This document shows positions 8,983 through 16,869 of a DNA stretch of 64,000 nucleotides, piece by piece. The position numbers and the translations under genes were made by a program. How positions within the stretch are numbered: position 1 is the stretch's first letter; each line of letters begins with the position of its first letter. The notes beneath the pieces were generated by a model that made no database searches, was not told the origin of the DNA, and saw only the letters and a list, made by a program, of their open reading frames with translations. Source of the stretch: Bog-473 sp963828825 (GTDB lineage: Bacteria > Actinomycetota > Acidimicrobiia > Acidimicrobiales > RAAP-2); NCBI GenBank assembly GCA_963828825.1, contig CAWHGF010000004.1, positions 868,001 through 932,000 on the forward strand, given 5' to 3'.

Positions 8983-10824
8983 ATGACCGGCCTAGCCAGC
9001 ACTCTGAAAGAACAGTCTCGGGACACCGGCGGCACGTCCCCCGACGCTGAGACCCTTTCCAAAAGGAACTTCTCTCCTCTTCAGCAGCGTCCAGCCACCG
9101 CCCTCGCAATATTTGCATTCGCCCTAATAATTTCCCTCTATTTCTGGTTCATCCAGCATTACAGCGTCAACACGATCTGGGTCGATCAATGGAGCGACAT
9201 CCCCCTGATCAAGCTTGCATCCACCGGCCACCTCACGCTGGCAAGCCTCTGGGCCCAGCACGGCGAAAATAGAATTTTCTTCCAGAACCTGATCGCGCTT
9301 CTTCTCGCCTACTCAACCCATTACAACGTCGTTGTAGAGGAGTACCTCAGCGGTGTGATGGCCGTCGCAGCGACCGGGTTGTTCATCTTGGCCCATCATC
9401 GCCGTTCGCCATCGACGCCGTGGGTGTACTACGTACCCGTCGCTCTGGTCATGTTGTCCCTCGTGCAGGAGGGCAATACGTTATACGGCTACGCAATTGG
9501 CTGGTACATCGTCCTCTTGGCACTGGCTGGCGCTACCTATCTCTTGGATCGACCGACACTGACATGGCCCACCCTCGCCGGTGGCATCGTCATCGCCGTC
9601 GTTGGAAGTTACTCGAATCTTTACGGCTTGCTGATCTGGCCAGCGATGCTGGTGCTGTTTTACTTACGGCGCAGACCTCGCGCACTTGTGTTCACCTGGG
9701 TTGTCTCTGCACTAGTGACCGGCGCGGTGTACTTCATTGGTTTCAATTTTCAGGCGGCAAGGGGGAACAACGGATACGTACTCTCCCATCCGTCCGCCAC
9801 GATCAACTTCTTCTTCATTGCGCTTGGTGACGGGTTGGGCATTCCGGGGTCAAGCGTGTTCTACAACGACATGGCCCTCTTCGGATTCGCTATCTTTGCC
9901 ATCTCCTGTTGGGTATTGATCACCTACGGTCGTCGCGGGGACGAATCGAGTGGGAGCCCAATAGGTATCGTCATGATCTGTTTCGGGCTCTTGTTCTGTG
10001 CCTTCCTGACGCTGGGACGCGCTTGGTTTGGAGGGGACCAAGCGGGCTGGTCCCGGTACACCACCTACGACCTCGTCGTACTCGTGGGGTGCTACGTGGT
10101 CGTCTTGAACAGGCCCGCTCAGCATGCCCCTCGTAGCGTCCAGAAACTGGTGCGTCTGATGATGGCAGTCCCGAAGGACGTTCGATCGGCAGGTAGAGCA
10201 TGGGATGAGACCATCCGGATCGGGGTCGCTGTGTTTCTCACCGCGGCGATCGGTCTGCAGGTCCTTTTCGGTACGGTAAACGGCATATCGCAGGCCAGAG
10301 CCTGGTACGAATCTCAAATACTCGCTGCGGATCTCACTGTGAACATTGACAAAGCTCCTGGCTATCTGATCTACAGCGCGTTGTGTGAGGACTTCTGTTT
10401 TAGTTTTATTCGGCAACGTATTAATTTTATCCGCGCACACCATCTCAGCTTGTTCGCCACAAGCGCCGTCGATCAATATGCGAGAGAGGGATGGCGGGCC
10501 ATCCCCGTCTCCGCACTCTCCATGTACACATGGGTGCCAAAGCCCGTCAACGGTGCGAGATTGCGGGGCTTCCAATGGCTACTGGCAGAAAGCTCATTGA
10601 CAAGCACAGCAGACCTCGGCGCGTCGAGGGTCAACTTTTATGTGACAGGCAGAACGTTGCACAAGGCACTGGTCTTCCGAGCGACGCATACTTCATTCGG
10701 GTGGCTCGGCGGCTGGAATACCACCACTGTTTCGAATGGGATCTACACAATTCGGAGCGTTGCTTACACCCTTGTGGGCCCTGGCACTTGGAGCGCCCCT
10801 GTTCAGGTTTCCGTAGCGAACTGA
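8983..10824 (+). CDS. Polytopic membrane protein, possible GT-C-like glycosyltransferase
   Basis: A 613-aa integral membrane protein. A short cytoplasmic N-terminus leads to a first membrane helix ('ALAIFAFALIISLYFWFI', about residues 40-58), then an extracytoplasmic loop with 'WVDQWSDIPLI', and about nine further hydrophobic segments up to residue 430. A soluble C-terminal domain of about 180 residues follows. The acidic loop after helix 1 resembles GT-C glycosyltransferases, but I see no decisive signature, so the function is open. Base composition and codon use are visibly more AT-rich than the neighbours. The gene sits between a dead IS and a tRNA fragment, so acquisition by transfer is plausible. 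Confidence 0.75.
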   Translation: MTGLASTLKEQSRDTGGTSPDAETLSKRNFSPLQQRPATALAIFAFALIISLYFWFIQHYSVNTIWVDQWSDIPLIKLASTGHLTLASLWAQHGENRIFFQNLIALLLAYSTHYNVVVEEYLSGVMAVAATGLFILAHHRRSPSTPWVYYVPVALVMLSLVQEGNTLYGYAIGWYIVLLALAGATYLLDRPTLTWPTLAGGIVIAVVGSYSNLYGLLIWPAMLVLFYLRRRPRALVFTWVVSALVTGAVYFIGFNFQAARGNNGYVLSHPSATINFFFIALGDGLGIPGSSVFYNDMALFGFAIFAISCWVLITYGRRGDESSGSPIGIVMICFGLLFCAFLTLGRAWFGGDQAGWSRYTTYDLVVLVGCYVVVLNRPAQHAPRSVQKLVRLMMAVPKDVRSAGRAWDETIRIGVAVFLTAAIGLQVLFGTVNGISQARAWYESQILAADLTVNIDKAPGYLIYSALCEDFCFSFIRQRINFIRAHHLSLFATSAVDQYAREGWRAIPVSALSMYTWVPKPVNGARLRGFQWLLAESSLTSTADLGASRVNFYVTGRTLHKALVFRATHTSFGWLGGWNTTTVSNGIYTIRSVAYTLVGPGTWSAPVQVSVAN

Positions 10825-10980
10825 AGCGCTTTGATCGCGAGCTGGATCTGCCCTGGGAAAACCGCCCCGAGTGGTTGCAGCGCTGTATGGGTAGCACCGA
10901 ACGACCTGCGTCCTCAAGGGCTCGTTGCAACATCCAGCTTGATCGGCGAGCAGTGATGTCGTCGATCAGGAGGTTCAGCG

Positions 10981-11067
10981 GTGGGGCGGTTCAGCGAGGT
11001 TGAGAGACAGACCATCTGGGACATGGCTGTCTCATCTTTCGGAAGTCATCAACTAATCCGCTTCTGA
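10981..11067 (+). pseudogene. Possible N-terminal scrap of an IS30-type transposase
   Basis: A short GTG-initiated frame begins 'VGRFSEVERQTIWDM', which resembles the N-terminal helix of IS30-family transposases. It then drifts into unrelated residues and stops after 28 codons. No DDE domain follows. The match is short, so this is only a suggestion of a vanished element. Confidence 0.3.
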
Positions 11068-11081
11068 GGTGGGATTGTATC

Positions 11082-11121
11082 GGTGGGCCGTAGAAGACTC
11101 GAACCTCCAGACCCCTTGCGC
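11082..11121 (-). other. 3' fragment of a tRNA gene (candidate attachment-site half)
   Basis: On the minus strand the sequence reads as a tRNA 3' end. The T-arm GGAGG-TTCGAGT-CTTCT pairs with two G-U wobbles. It is followed by ACGGCCC, A and CC, as in an acceptor 3' strand ending in ACC. No matching 5' half (GGGCCGT...) lies upstream on that strand, so the tRNA is incomplete. Such 3' halves are typical of att sites left by integrases that use tRNA genes. No integrase gene is visible nearby. Confidence 0.5.
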
Positions 11122-11560
11122 GTCATTTAGGGTAACAGGAAATATGTTCCAGCCTTATCCCCAGGTGACACGCTCTCACCCCGATAATATGTCCATTTTA
11201 ACTGGGAATATTCATTCCGATATATCTTTGACCAGGACCCTCGCTCCGAACCGTCACTACTCATTGCGCTACTCAGTGCATGAAACTATGTCCGCAGAGG
11301 AGCTTCTGGACAAACTAGGAGCGAGCGAGGGCAAGCGGTGAGCATGCTGTACCGACGTGGCGCCGCTGAAGCCCGCTGAGGGCTTTGGTGCCGGTCCAGC
11401 CTTGACCCTTCAGCTTTTCAGTAACCCGCGTTCAGGGAGCCGGGGGGAATCGCGATCCAAGGTGCGCCCCACCACGCCCAGACTCGCAACCAGCGGACGC
11501 CGCATGGGAGTCCACCGCCAAAGTCACCCGCACAAAGCGTACCGATTGACAAACCTCGTT
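11122..11560. other. Non-coding or unrecognised stretch after the tRNA fragment
   Basis: There is a locally AT-rich segment at about 11140-11290. A weak frame ending 'MSAEELLDKLGASEGKR' before 11341 has no recognisable relatives. I see no convincing gene, terminator or RNA. It is probably old insertion debris. Confidence 0.3.
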
Positions 11561-11971
11561 TTATGAATTTCCCGTTGGAGGCGTGACCGACTTACCCTCA
11601 ATCTTGTTCACCGCTTCGGTCGCAAATGCCTGAACCGTGGCCGTGTCAGGCGAAATGTCCCCATACCCCAGTTCACCGTCTATCTGCCAGACGCGGAACA
11701 GAACGACTTCCAAGTCAGCGTTAATGCCCTTGATGGTCAAGGTGATGGCGAAAGCGTCTGACTGAACCGACGATGGAGGACCGAGCGCGGGAAACGACAT
11801 CGCGCCAACGGATCCTGTTACTTGCATTCCGTCTGACTCGGAGAAAGAGATTGACTTAGAACCATTAAGATCCGCCAGATACTTCCTGTATCGCTGCAAC
11901 GCTCCCTTTCCGCTTTCGATCGTCTCGTTGAGCTGGGGTAGCTGCTGGTCGGCGTAGTTGACCTTTACCCT
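11561..11971 (-). pseudogene. C-terminal part of an IS-interrupted membrane-anchored protein
   Basis: The minus-strand frame reads through 'RVKVNYADQQLPQLNETIE', 'GSVGAMSFPALG', 'FRVWQIDGELGYGDIS' and 'EAVNKIEGKSVTPP'. It stays open without a start codon up to the left edge of the IS3 element. It continues logically from the N-terminal part at 13328-13670 on the other side of the element. Together they resemble an actinobacterial cell-envelope protein family of unknown function. The gene is therefore split by the IS and non-functional. Confidence 0.65.
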
Positions 11972-12051
11972 GTTGATGCCTTTGGCGGGGTGGCCGAGAG
12001 CTTGGAGTGGGAATCCCCCCTTTGCGTGGAGCCATCGCGTAAGGAGATGGC

Positions 12052-12342
12052 ATGCCAGAGAAGAGACGCCGGTACGACCGGGACTTCCGTGAGGGAGCCG
12101 TCGGGATCGTCCGGGAGACGGGAAAGCCCATAGCCCAGGTGGCCCGGGATCTCGGGATCAACCCCGGGACGTTGGCCAACTGGGTGGCCAAGGACAAGCT
12201 CGCCCGCGGCGAGAAACTCGACCCGACCAAGGTCGACGCCGAGGTCGTACGCCAGCTCGAGGCCAAGATCGCCGAGCTGACCATGGAGCGTGATGTCCTC
12301 AAGCGATCTGTGGTCCTCTGGGTCAAAGAGGCGACGCGATGA
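12052..12342 (+). CDS. IS3 transposase orfA (helix-turn-helix protein)
   Basis: A 96-aa protein with the IS3 OrfA plan. A basic helix-turn-helix ('YDRDFREGAVGIVRETGK', 'IAQVARDLGINPGTLANWV') is followed by a leucine-zipper-like helix ('VVRQLEAKIAELTMERDVLK') that supports oligomerisation. The stop overlaps the orfB start (ATGA), so orfB may be made by reinitiation or by frameshifting. It appears intact. Confidence 0.93.
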   Translation: MPEKRRRYDRDFREGAVGIVRETGKPIAQVARDLGINPGTLANWVAKDKLARGEKLDPTKVDAEVVRQLEAKIAELTMERDVLKRSVVLWVKEATR

Positions 12343-13244
12343 CCGTGGCATCGTTCATCGCCTCCCAGAGGGCCGAGCACGACGTTCCTCACGTGCTCTC
12401 GTGCCGAGCGCTCGACGTGTCCGAATCGTGGTTCTACAAGTGGAAGGACCGTCCACCGACGAAGCGGGCTCTGCGCCGCCAGGAGCTCGACGAGGCGGTC
12501 AAGAAGTTCTTCGATGATTCGGGCGGTCGTTACGGCTCTCCGAAGATCCACGAGGACTTGATCGAGGACGGCTGGAAGGTGTCGCAGAAGTCGGTGGCCG
12601 ATTCCATGGCGCGCCAGGGACTCAACGCTCGCCCGAAGAAGAAGGGACGCAACCTCACCCGTCCCGACAAGGCGGCAAAACCCACCCCCGACCTTGTAGA
12701 ACGGGACTTTTCGGCCGACGACGTGGACCAGAAATGGTGCGGGGACTTGACCGAGATCCCCACTGACGAAGGCAAGCTCTACTTGGCGACCGTCGAAGAC
12801 CTGTCGTCGAGACGCGTACCGGGCTTCTCGATGTCCGAACATCACGACGCAGAGGTTGCCATCGCAGCAATCCAGATGGCGGCAGCGGTCCGCGGTGGTG
12901 AGATACGCGGGGTGATATTCCATAGCGACAAGGGGTCCGAATACACAGCGTCGACGTTCCACGAAGCATGCACACGACTCGGTATCACTCAGTCGATGGG
13001 CCGCGTCGGGTCGGCATACGACAATGCTGCTGCCGAGAGCTTCAACTCGACGCTTGAGTTCGAGCTCCTGTCGCGACGGCGCTTCCCCACAAAGGCGGAC
13101 ACGCGACGTGCCGTGGCCGAGTTCATCGACTGGTACAACCGTGTCCGCCGGCACTACTCGTGCGAGATGAAATCCCCTGTCGAGTTCGAGGCGATCCTCG
13201 CTGAGCGCCGAGGTGGGTCGACCGCGACGACAAGGGCGGCATAG
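12339..13244 (+). CDS. IS3 transposase orfB (DDE integrase core)
   Basis: A 301-aa DDE transposase. The catalytic residues are D136 in 'WCGDLTEI', D197 in 'HSDKGSEY' and E233 in 'AAAESFNST'. The D197-E233 spacing of 35 intervening residues is the family's DD(35)E pattern. An N-terminal HTH_21-like region ('YGSPKIHEDL') and the C-terminal 'WYNRVRRHYS' are also present. The gene is intact, so the element could still be mobile. Confidence 0.95.
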   Translation: MTVASFIASQRAEHDVPHVLSCRALDVSESWFYKWKDRPPTKRALRRQELDEAVKKFFDDSGGRYGSPKIHEDLIEDGWKVSQKSVADSMARQGLNARPKKKGRNLTRPDKAAKPTPDLVERDFSADDVDQKWCGDLTEIPTDEGKLYLATVEDLSSRRVPGFSMSEHHDAEVAIAAIQMAAAVRGGEIRGVIFHSDKGSEYTASTFHEACTRLGITQSMGRVGSAYDNAAAESFNSTLEFELLSRRRFPTKADTRRAVAEFIDWYNRVRRHYSCEMKSPVEFEAILAERRGGSTATTRAA

Positions 13245-13327
13245 GCCTTCCCTCAATGCGACTCGGGCCGGTGAGCACCTCGGCCGAAGTGGCGCACCGA
13301 GAGTGGCTGGTGACAGGCTCAGTCAAC

Positions 13328-13670
13328 TATCCAACCGACTCCACGATTTGGGGGGAGGCCCAGAGATTCTTGAGGCAACCGCCAAAGTTGGAGGTTGCAC
13401 CAGAGGAAGAGTTGTCCACGGACCAACCGGTGGCATGTCAGACAGCGACAGTGCCTTCGTCTTAAGTTGTGCTTGACCGACAGCTCCCGCGGGCAGGTCG
13501 GCCGCCAGGCCGATCCCGATTAGCACGAGCACGAGCACGAGCACGGCAATGATGCCGACGGCCACAACCGGGAACCCGAACTCAACCACACTCTGTTGAT
13601 TTGACAGAGGCGCTGGCTGAGGAGCGCCGACCTGCTCCGTGGTCGGTTCGTTTGAGTAGGTCATCGTCAT
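13328..13670 (-). pseudogene. N-terminal part of the IS3-interrupted membrane-anchored protein
   Basis: The protein begins at about 13670 with a polar N-terminus and one membrane helix ('VVAVGIIAVLVLVLVLIGIG'). It then reads 'KALSLSDMP', and near 13432 the frame must shift by one base to continue as 'TGWSVDNSSSGATSNFGGC' and 'SPQIVESVG', up to the IS3 edge. The missing base falls in a CCN-ACC context. The gene thus carries both a frameshift and an IS insertion. The C-terminal half lies at 11561-11971. The function is unknown; it was probably an envelope-anchored protein with an extracytoplasmic domain. Confidence 0.6.
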
Positions 13671-13906
13671 CCCCTGCCTAACGCTTGAGAGGACCTGAAG
13701 AGATCATCGGCCGGTAGCGGGAAAGGCTTGAACATAGGCAGGAAATGCCAGATTCCGACTGTTCGCAGGGTCCACAGTGACCTATCGCAAAAGTCGCCAC
13801 AATGCACCAGGATCTCGCCCACGGGGTGTCTGATCGCAACCACTGACCTTGCAGACGTGGGTTAGCCGGGCGGCGCCTTCGATCGCGATTCGACCCTCTA
13901 CGGATA

Positions 13907-13930
13907 TTGGTGTCATAGTTCTGACACTAA
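13907..13930. promoter_or_regulatory. Palindromic operator candidate upstream of P450
   Basis: GTGTCA and TGACAC form a perfect inverted repeat around a 6-bp spacer (13910-13927). The symmetry extends to 8 of 9 bases per arm (TTGGTGTCA / TGACACTAA). It ends 20 bp ahead of the P450 GTG. Size and position suit a TetR- or MarR-type operator, and genes of both families lie within 3 kb. Binding is inferred. Confidence 0.45.
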
Positions 13931-13950
13931 TACTTCCTCGGGGGTACGCC

Positions 13951-15150
13951 GTGACCACGACCAGCAGCGGCGACGTCTACTACGACACCTACGACGTCGA
14001 AATCAATGCCGATCCGTATCCCGTCTACCGGCGGCTCCGCGAGGAGGCGCCCGTCTATTACAACGACACGCACGACTTCTTCGCCGTGAGCCATTTCGCC
14101 GACGTGGAGAAGGGCCTCCTCGACGCCCAGACCTACATCTCGGGCAAGGGCGGGATCATCGAGCTGATCAAGGCGGACATCGAGATGCCGCCCGGCGTCA
14201 TCATCTTCGAGGACCCCCCGACTCACACCATCCATCGCCGCCTGCTCTCGCGTGCCTTCACCACGCGGCGGGTGGCGGAGCTGGCGCCGAAAATCCGCGA
14301 ATTCTGCGCACAGAGCCTCGAACCGTTGGTGGGGGCCGAGCGCTTCGACTTCATTGCCGACCTGGGTGCGCAGATGCCGATGCGGGTGATCAGCATGCTC
14401 CTCGGCATTCCCGAGAGCGACCAGGAGGCAGTCCGCGACCATGTCGACGCCAACCTGCGCACCGAGGCGGGCGAACCGATGCAGGTCTCCGAGAACTTCG
14501 TGACCGGCGCGATGTTCGCCGACTACGTCGATTGGCGGGCCGAGCATCCCTCGGACGACATCATGACCGAGCTCTTGAACGTCGAGTTCGTCGACGAGAC
14601 GGACACCCTCCGCAAGCTGACGCGCAACGAGTTGCTCACGTACCTCGAGGTGCTGGCCGGTGCCGGAAACGAGACCACGACCCGCCTGATCGGTTGGACC
14701 GCCAAGGTCCTGGCCGACCACCCCGAACAGCGAGCCGAGCTCGTCGCCGATCCGTCGCTGATCCCGAATGCCATTGAGGAAATCCTGCGGTACGAGTCGC
14801 CCGCACCCCACGTCGGACGCTGCGTGGCGCGCCAGGACCTCGTGGTCCACGGCACGGAAGTCCCGGCCGGAAGCGTGATGCTCTTCCTGCTCGGCTCGGC
14901 CAACCGGGACGATCATCGCTTCCCCGACGGCGACAGCTTCGACATCCACCGCAACGACGGCCGGCACCTCACCTTCGGCAACGGCATCCATCTGTGCATG
15001 GGCGCCGCCCTCGCCCGCATGGAGGGGGTCATCGCCCTCGAAGAGGTGCTGGCCCGCATCCCCCACTGGGACGTCGACATGGACAACGCGCGACTCTCCC
15101 CCACCTCGACCGTGCGGGGCTGGGAGACGCTCCCAGTGGTCACGAAGTAG
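13951..15150 (+). CDS. Cytochrome P450
   Basis: A 399-aa soluble bacterial P450 monooxygenase. The oxygen-activating I-helix reads 'LAGAGNETTTRLIGW' (about residue 235), the ExxR motif is in 'EEILRYESPAPHVGR', and the haem-ligand loop 'FGNGIHLCMGAALARME' has its cysteine near residue 348. The GTG start at 'TTTSSGDVYYDTYDVE' sits just after a palindromic operator candidate. Next come an SDR relic and a TetR gene on the same strand. The substrate is unknown; the context suggests hydrophobic-compound catabolism. Confidence 0.93.
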   Translation: MTTTSSGDVYYDTYDVEINADPYPVYRRLREEAPVYYNDTHDFFAVSHFADVEKGLLDAQTYISGKGGIIELIKADIEMPPGVIIFEDPPTHTIHRRLLSRAFTTRRVAELAPKIREFCAQSLEPLVGAERFDFIADLGAQMPMRVISMLLGIPESDQEAVRDHVDANLRTEAGEPMQVSENFVTGAMFADYVDWRAEHPSDDIMTELLNVEFVDETDTLRKLTRNELLTYLEVLAGAGNETTTRLIGWTAKVLADHPEQRAELVADPSLIPNAIEEILRYESPAPHVGRCVARQDLVVHGTEVPAGSVMLFLLGSANRDDHRFPDGDSFDIHRNDGRHLTFGNGIHLCMGAALARMEGVIALEEVLARIPHWDVDMDNARLSPTSTVRGWETLPVVTK

Positions 15151-15201
15151 TGGGCCGCCCCATGACCTGGGCCGCATCGCAATGGGGACCTCTAAAAGGG
15201 C

Positions 15202-15427
15202 ATGTTGAACGGCAAGGTGGCGGTGATGACCGGCTTCATCCTGACTGAGATCACGGCGCAGGGGGCCGAGGACTTCATTCCCGACATCGCGGCAGAGGCG
15301 ACCCTCAATCGAGCCGGCGAATCACCGGAATTAGCCGAGGTTGGCGCTTTCCTCGCCCGATCGTGCGTCCTTCGTCACCGGAGCCGTCGTCCCGGTCGAC
15401 GGGGGCTGGTCCGCCAAGCCGGCCTGA
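15202..15427 (+). pseudogene. Short-chain dehydrogenase relic with internal deletion
   Basis: The frame starts 'MLNGKVAVMTG', the first strand of an SDR. It then jumps directly to C-terminal sequence ('ILTEITAQGAEDFIPDIAA', 'NRAGESPELAEVGAFLA'). A frame change later, bases 15366-15427 encode 'ASFVTGAVVPVDGGWSAKP', the typical SDR C-terminus. About 170 central residues, including the NAG and YxxxK motifs, are gone. The gene lies between the P450 and TetR genes and cannot be active. Confidence 0.75.
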
Positions 15428-15431
15428 AATC

Positions 15432-16067
15432 ATGACGGCCATGCACACCACGGAGAGCCTTCGGCCAGCAAAGCCAGGGCGCCGGCAGTATGACAGCGCC
15501 CTGCGGCGCCAACGGGCCGCCGAGACCCGGGCGCGCATCATCGCGGCGGGGTCCGAGTTGCTCCACAGCTCCTCGGTGCGGGACTGGCACGCCCTGACGA
15601 TCCGGGCCGTCGCCGAGAGGGCCGGTGTCAATGAGCGCACCGTCTACCGTCACTTCACCAACGAGCAGGGATTGCACGACGCAGTCATGCACCAGTTCGA
15701 GGACGAAGCTGGGATCGACCTGCGCGGCATGCAGCTCGAGGATGTGGCCGACGTGACGGCCCGCATTTTCGCCCACGTCTCCTCCTACCCGCCGGACACG
15801 CGTCAACCACTGGACCCGACGCTGCTCGATGCCAAGCAGCGCCAGCACGGGGCGCTCCTGGCAGCCGTTGCTGCACGGGCCGGGACATGGTCCGCCGTGG
15901 ACCACACGGTCGCCGCCGCCGTCCTTGACGTGTTGTGGAGCGTGGCGAGCTACGAGCGCATGGTCGTGGACTGGGAGATCGAACCCGCCGAGGTCACCCG
16001 CGGCATCAGCTGGGTGATTGGGCTGATCCGCCAGGCCATCGACGCGCGGCCGGACGGGCTTCCCTAG
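15432..16067 (+). CDS. TetR-family transcriptional regulator
   Basis: A 211-aa regulator. The N-terminal DNA-binding domain is clear: 'TRARIIAAGSELLHSS', then the helix-turn-helix 'LTIRAVAERAGVNERTVYR' followed by 'HFTNEQGL'. The rest is a helical ligand-binding domain with no assignable ligand. The ATG at 'MTAMHTTESL' lies four bases after the SDR relic stop. It is a likely repressor of the neighbouring P450 genes, by position only. Confidence 0.88.
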   Translation: MTAMHTTESLRPAKPGRRQYDSALRRQRAAETRARIIAAGSELLHSSSVRDWHALTIRAVAERAGVNERTVYRHFTNEQGLHDAVMHQFEDEAGIDLRGMQLEDVADVTARIFAHVSSYPPDTRQPLDPTLLDAKQRQHGALLAAVAARAGTWSAVDHTVAAAVLDVLWSVASYERMVVDWEIEPAEVTRGISWVIGLIRQAIDARPDGLP

Positions 16068-16182
16068 GGAAAGGCCATCTGCCAGACCGCGGCCAGAGCA
16101 GGTCGGCCTCCATCTGGTAGAAGCCCTGATCGAAATAGCGCTCTTTGGGGACCCGGACCGGGACCTGCATCGCATGGGGCAT
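16064..16182 (-). pseudogene. N-terminal scrap of a Rieske-type ring-hydroxylating oxygenase
   Basis: The minus strand encodes 'VPVRVPKERYFDQGFYQME' and 'ADLLWPR'. After a one-base shift it reads 'VWQMAF' and stops. This matches the N-terminus of aromatic ring-hydroxylating oxygenase alpha subunits, where the Rieske CxH...CxxH centre should follow, but nothing follows. It overlaps the end of the TetR gene. It is the remains of a gene that once extended where tetR now ends. Confidence 0.6.
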
Positions 16183-16238
16183 CGGAAGTGCCGACCATCT
16201 CCGATCCCATGAGCGCCATCTCCTTTCTCCTTTCTGCT

Positions 16239-16838
16239 CTAGGCCACTTCGAAGCGGCTCTTGCGTCCGTTGCCCCCGCTCTTGCGTGCCTGGCGGGAAC
16301 CGACTTCCTCAATGACATCACCCGAACGATCGACGTCGAACTCGTTCCCGCTCGCCCGCAGGACGGCGAGGAGGTCGAGGAGCCGGCTCCGCTGTGGCTC
16401 GGACAGACCGATCTGCTCGTACACAACAGTGTTGAGGTCCCGGGTCGCGTCCATGGCGACCTTCTTGCCACGTGCGGTGATCACCGCGAGCGTGGTCCGA
16501 GCATCTGAAGAGTGCGGGACCCGTTTCACGAGCTTGTCGTGCTCAAGCCGGTCGATGACGTTCGTCACCGTGGCCGGGGGGATGCGCAGCGTCTTGCTGA
16601 TCCAACTGAGCGTCAACGAGGACTCGGGATCAGTCGCCAGCCAGGTGAGCACCTCGTAACGGGCGAACGTCAGGTCATGGCTCTTCATGACGTTGGTGAC
16701 CTGGTCGTTGAGCAGCTGATATGAGCGAAGGATGGCGGTGAAGACGGCCATGCCAGAGGCCGCCTCGGGATCCCAGCGCTCGAGCCAGACCCGACGAGAT
16801 GCCTCGACGACGTCGAATGGAGCCGCCTCGAATCCCAT
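16239..16838 (-). CDS. MarR-family transcriptional regulator
   Basis: A 199-aa protein with a winged helix-turn-helix: 'FARYEVLTWLATDP', recognition segment 'PPATVTNVIDRLEHDKLVK' and wing 'RVPHSSDARTTLAVIT'. The start 'MGFEAAPFDV' was chosen because an upstream extension lacks family features. The C-terminal tail is basic. It follows the CoA-transferase gene on the same strand after about 30 bp and could regulate that operon or the facing P450 genes. Confidence 0.88.
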   Translation of the reverse strand: MGFEAAPFDVVEASRRVWLERWDPEAASGMAVFTAILRSYQLLNDQVTNVMKSHDLTFARYEVLTWLATDPESSLTLSWISKTLRIPPATVTNVIDRLEHDKLVKRVPHSSDARTTLAVITARGKKVAMDATRDLNTVVYEQIGLSEPQRSRLLDLLAVLRASGNEFDVDRSGDVIEEVGSRQARKSGGNGRKSRFEVA

Positions 16839-16869
16839 CCTGGAAGAATACGACGCCAGTGGCGGGCTG

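Larger units (their letters stand above)
11972..13327 (+). mobile_element. IS3-family insertion sequence
   Basis: The element carries an overlapping orfA/orfB transposase pair. It sits between the two halves of a minus-strand gene, which brackets its length at roughly 1.35 kb, normal for IS3. Reading inward, both proposed ends start with GTTGA followed shortly by GCCT (left from 11972, right from 13327), but the inverted repeat is imperfect. I found no clear 3-4 bp target duplication. The ends are therefore estimates to within about 10-20 bp. Confidence 0.7.

Noticed and set aside
10491..11003. Open frame overlapping the end of the membrane protein gene
   Set aside because: It has no recognisable motifs, lacks a ribosome-binding site and is a frame shadow for most of its length.
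11069..11341. Frame covering the tRNA fragment, translating as AVEDSNLQTPC
   Set aside because: This type of peptide arises when tRNA T-arm sequence is read as protein. The RNA explanation is better.
11972..13327. Exact IS3 target duplication
   Set aside because: I compared the 3-5 bases outside both proposed ends and found no matching direct repeat, so no duplication is claimed.
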